A DNA stretch of 64,000 bases, taken from contig WRBB01000004.1 of NCBI GenBank assembly GCA_009779895.1, forward strand, positions 1 to 64,000, read 5' to 3'. Below, in pieces: positions 61,813-64,000 of this stretch (its first letter is position 1; every line of letters starts with the position of its first letter). Origin of the DNA: Lachnospiraceae bacterium (GTDB taxonomy: Bacteria > Bacillota > Clostridia > Lachnospirales > Lachnospiraceae). The position numbers and the translations under genes were made by a program. Below the pieces are notes generated by a model that saw only the letters and a list, made by a program, of their open reading frames with translations, had not been told where the DNA came from and made no database searches.

Positions 61813-62767
61813 CCGAATCGAACTCATTGATAGCTTTCGTCATATTTCACCGGGCTTGATATTATCACTCATCGGTTTACAAATCATATCTCAACTTTTG
61901 TTAAACACTCTTTGGTATCAAGTTGCACATTTCACAAAAACAAACATTTCCTTTTGGCGTATGTTTTACGTAAATTGCCAAGGCTCTATCATAGATGCTG
62001 TCACACCCGGGGTAAAATTCGGCGGAGAGGTGACACGAGCTGTACAAATCAGCCGTTTGGCAAATTGCTCTGTGAAACAAGGTGCTACCACTGTTGCAAT
62101 ACAAAAGACATTTAGCCTAAGCAGCCTTTTTTTGCTGTTGCTTGTTTCCGTCGGTTTCTTCATGCATGGAACATTGTTTCCACAGATTCCCTTTTTGCGT
62201 ATTTTGCTGTTTTTACTCTTAATATTACTATTCGTAATATTTACAATGATTTTACTGATGCCACAGCGTATACAATCCTATTTTTTTAAAAACGCTGAAA
62301 TGCAGCAAAAAACACAAGGAACAATCCGCCGTTTCTGCTTTACATTTTTGACACATTTGATTCGCATTCGCAAAGAAAAAAGAACTTTTGTATTACTATT
62401 CGTATTATCTTTTTTGATGTGGGCACTCTATCCCATCAAACTATATCTCATTGCCTTACAATTTGCAGCAACTGCACCCTCCCTTTCTCTGGGAACGATT
62501 GGTTTTGCCGCTTATATGGTAGCTATGTTGCCTCTTTTTCCGGGTGGTCTGGGTGGCTTCGAGGGCACTATGTCTGCTTTATTAGTCGGATATGGTTTCA
62601 TCATCAGCGACGCCGCAGTCATTACGATTTTGTTCCGCTTCTTCTCTTTTTGGCTGGTCATGTTGGGAAGTCTGGGATTTGTTTTGCTGACTAAATTTCG
62701 CAACCTTTCGTTTCGTATTCCATTTTCCAATCAAATGAATCAGTACAAGAATCGCTGCAAGCAATAA
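61727..62767 (+). CDS. YbhN/UPF0104-type membrane protein (LPG synthase transmembrane family)
   Basis: A 346-residue membrane protein of about eight helices in the family of the flippase-like domain of MprF. Conserved parts are GSIIDAVTPGVKFGGEVTRA, GATTVAIQKTF and LFPGGLGGFEGTMSALLVGYG. The MprF synthase domain is absent, so lipid translocation or transport is the likely task. GGAGG precedes the ATG at 61727, inside the previous gene. Its 3' end overlaps the convergent DUF4349 gene by 186 bases. Confidence 0.82.
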   Translation: MKNNRKPLFRWILMLFLILFLTITLWQFDRIELIDSFRHISPGLILSLIGLQIISQLLLNTLWYQVAHFTKTNISFWRMFYVNCQGSIIDAVTPGVKFGGEVTRAVQISRLANCSVKQGATTVAIQKTFSLSSLFLLLLVSVGFFMHGTLFPQIPFLRILLFLLLILLFVIFTMILLMPQRIQSYFFKNAEMQQKTQGTIRRFCFTFLTHLIRIRKEKRTFVLLFVLSFLMWALYPIKLYLIALQFAATAPSLSLGTIGFAAYMVAMLPLFPGGLGGFEGTMSALLVGYGFIISDAAVITILFRFFSFWLVMLGSLGFVLLTKFRNLSFRIPFSNQMNQYKNRCKQ

Positions 62768-63409
62768 CATCCAAGGAAGAATTGCAAGCAAAAACAATGC
62801 AAATACTTGCAACACAAACAAAAGAGCCGTAATGGTAGTACCAAATGCCCGTCTTACACGCTCCGGAAATGGCTCTTGGACATAAGTATCCTCCAAAGCT
62901 TCAGCTTCGGCTATCTCATCCAACCTTTCTTGTGTCATTACTTCGTATAATCGTAGATTTATATCTGCAAATCCCCCCATCTCTCCTAAGACATCCGGTA
63001 CCTCCATCACTCTTTGATCCAATCGAATCAAAGTATAGTTTTCTTCCACAAAAGCAATAAACCCAAGCAAATCCGCCACAGGCATATAAAAGCTAAAATC
63101 TGCGCTGCGTTCACCACGCGGGTCATCAATCGGTGCATCTGTGATAACAATTTGCTCACCTAATACCCCCGCTTCTCTCAATTGCAAGCGCAACAAATCC
63201 ATTGCATCAAAAAACGCTGTGCTTTCCACAGCAATCTCTACCGTATAAAAAAAATGTGTTTCACGATCTGAGGGCAATGTCACGGGTACAAGACCCATCT
63301 GAACCTCTGTGTCAAGCGCAAGTGCCTCTGCGTCATCCACCTCTGTTGTTGTGCAAGCTACAAAACATAACATACAGAACAAACAAAACGAGAATACAAA
63401 CTTTTTCAT
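62582..63409 (-). CDS. DUF4349-type lipoprotein
   Basis: A 275-residue lipoprotein with lipobox CFVAC (Cys19), an alpha/beta outer domain (about 45-170, EIAVESTAFFDAMDLLRLQL, FSFYMPVADLLGFIAFVEEN) and a membrane helix pair near 195-230, then a basic/glutamine-rich cytoplasmic tail. The order fits DUF4349. GGAGAGAGG precedes the ATG at 63409. The tail (roughly the last 60 residues) is encoded entirely antisense to the end of the YbhN-type gene. The function is unknown. Confidence 0.8.
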   Translation of the reverse strand: MKKFVFSFCLFCMLCFVACTTTEVDDAEALALDTEVQMGLVPVTLPSDRETHFFYTVEIAVESTAFFDAMDLLRLQLREAGVLGEQIVITDAPIDDPRGERSADFSFYMPVADLLGFIAFVEENYTLIRLDQRVMEVPDVLGEMGGFADINLRLYEVMTQERLDEIAEAEALEDTYVQEPFPERVRRAFGTTITALLFVLQVFALFLLAILPWMLLLAAILVLIHLIGKWNTKRKVAKFSQQNKSQTSQHDQPKREEAEQNRNDCGVADDETISD

Positions 63410-63568
63410 AATCCTCTCTCCAATGCTCAAAATCTTTATCAATCATACCATATCTTTTAAAAATATTCTATCTACATTTCCAAAAGAAATCCCAAGCCGG
63501 CTGTTTTTCCGGTTATTTTATGATAAAATAAAATAGGATTCTATGTTCCGATTCAGAAAGGATTTTTT

Positions 63569-64000
63569 ATGATAAAACTTGTTGCCAGTGACCTGGATGG
63601 TACTCTACTTAAAGTCCATGGCGGAGGTCTAGCCCCTTACACCAGAGATGTGGTTTTACGTCTCATAAACAGTGGTGTTCACTTTGTCGCCGCCAGCGGC
63701 CGCCAACTTACCGGTGAATATATCATACTGGATGGTTTTGGAGATTCTATCTCTTACATTGCTGAAAATGGTGCAGTCTGCGTTCACAACGGGGAAATGC
63801 TATATCGCAGCCCCCTTGCACCAACATTGGCCATGGAGATTATTACCGAAGTAAAAAAACACCCTGATTTAGAGCTTGCCGTTTCCTGTGATTCCGGTTG
63901 TTATATCGAGGATAAAAACAAGGCATACGTAGAACATCTTACCAATGACCCGTATACCAAAGTATTGCTCATTGATGATGTGACAAATATCAAAGAAGAG
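63569..64000 (+). CDS. HAD-superfamily Cof-type phosphatase (partial)
   Basis: The first 144 codons of a cytoplasmic phosphatase that continues past the window. Motif I is LVASDLDGTLLK (residues 4-15) and motif II lies in VHFVAASGRQLTGE, followed by YIAENGAVCVHNGE, the start of a Cof-type cap. Sugar phosphates or flavin phosphates are the usual substrates. AAAGGA precedes the ATG. Confidence 0.9.
   Translation, partial: MIKLVASDLDGTLLKVHGGGLAPYTRDVVLRLINSGVHFVAASGRQLTGEYIILDGFGDSISYIAENGAVCVHNGEMLYRSPLAPTLAMEIITEVKKHPDLELAVSCDSGCYIEDKNKAYVEHLTNDPYTKVLLIDDVTNIKEE

Noticed and set aside
1..64000. tRNA, rRNA or insertion sequences
   Set aside because: No cloverleaf-like blocks, ribosomal RNA signatures, transposase genes or terminal inverted repeats were recognised on either strand by eye; a tRNAscan or Rfam search could still find small RNAs.

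Overview
The window is about 64 kb of a low-GC bacterial chromosome. Gene content points to an anaerobic Firmicute of class Clostridia, most like Lachnospiraceae: an hrcA-grpE-dnaK-dnaJ operon behind a CIRCE element, an AgrA-type LytTR regulator, SipW-type signal peptidases, a CBS-containing family II pyrophosphatase, split transketolase, FeoA/FeoB, and strong Shine-Dalgarno sites including TTG and GTG starts. I see no rRNA, tRNA, CRISPR array, insertion sequence or prophage block.

Positions 1-6400 are an accessory surface locus. It holds two close paralogues of a SipW-type signal peptidase, the start of a SipW-type secreted protein, a zinc-ribbon-like repeat surface protein, a small membrane protein with a broken second copy, an MFS transporter and two orphan LytTR regulators. 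The secreted-protein gene is interrupted near its start by a run of nine G (162-170 on the plus strand as C9) that puts it out of frame in this sequence. A second C9 run lies in front of the AgrA-like regulator (2451-2459). This looks like a phase-variable surface or matrix system and is the most unusual part of the window.

Positions 6500-13200 are a sugar operon on the minus strand: binding protein, two CUT1 permeases and a GH112 galactoside phosphorylase, with a divergent AraC regulator. Positions 13160-19760 hold a repeat membrane protein, modABC, leuS and a ZIP metal transporter. Positions 19960-25811 hold a P-loop protein, threonine aldolase, a cysteine desulfurase-like/E1-like pair, a PBECR-type nuclease domain protein, a YedF-like DsrE protein and mutY.

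Positions 25850-40360 are devoted to sugar acids. A GntR-led operon encodes a CUT1 transporter, a two-subunit transketolase, an enolase-superfamily dehydratase and an N-acetylneuraminate lyase-like aldolase. Next to it are a LacI regulator with uxaC, diverging from uxaA-uxaB across mirrored LacI-type operators, and a 2-hydroxyacid dehydrogenase. Hexuronates would be turned into 2-keto-3-deoxygluconate here. No kdgK or kdgA is present, so the aldolase or genes elsewhere must finish the route.

Positions 40400-44000 are folate synthesis (folC-folE-folP-folBK). Then follow an AAA/PD-(D/E)XK protein, an LRR membrane protein, araD, the CBS pyrophosphatase, an S1-domain protein with a repetitive tail, an FAD oxidoreductase and a MATE exporter. 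The heat-shock operon (53779-58824) diverges from feoA-feoB, which is followed by a nicotianamine-synthase-like methyltransferase-fold gene, a YbhN-type membrane protein and, convergent with a long antisense overlap, a DUF4349 lipoprotein. A HAD phosphatase runs off the right end.
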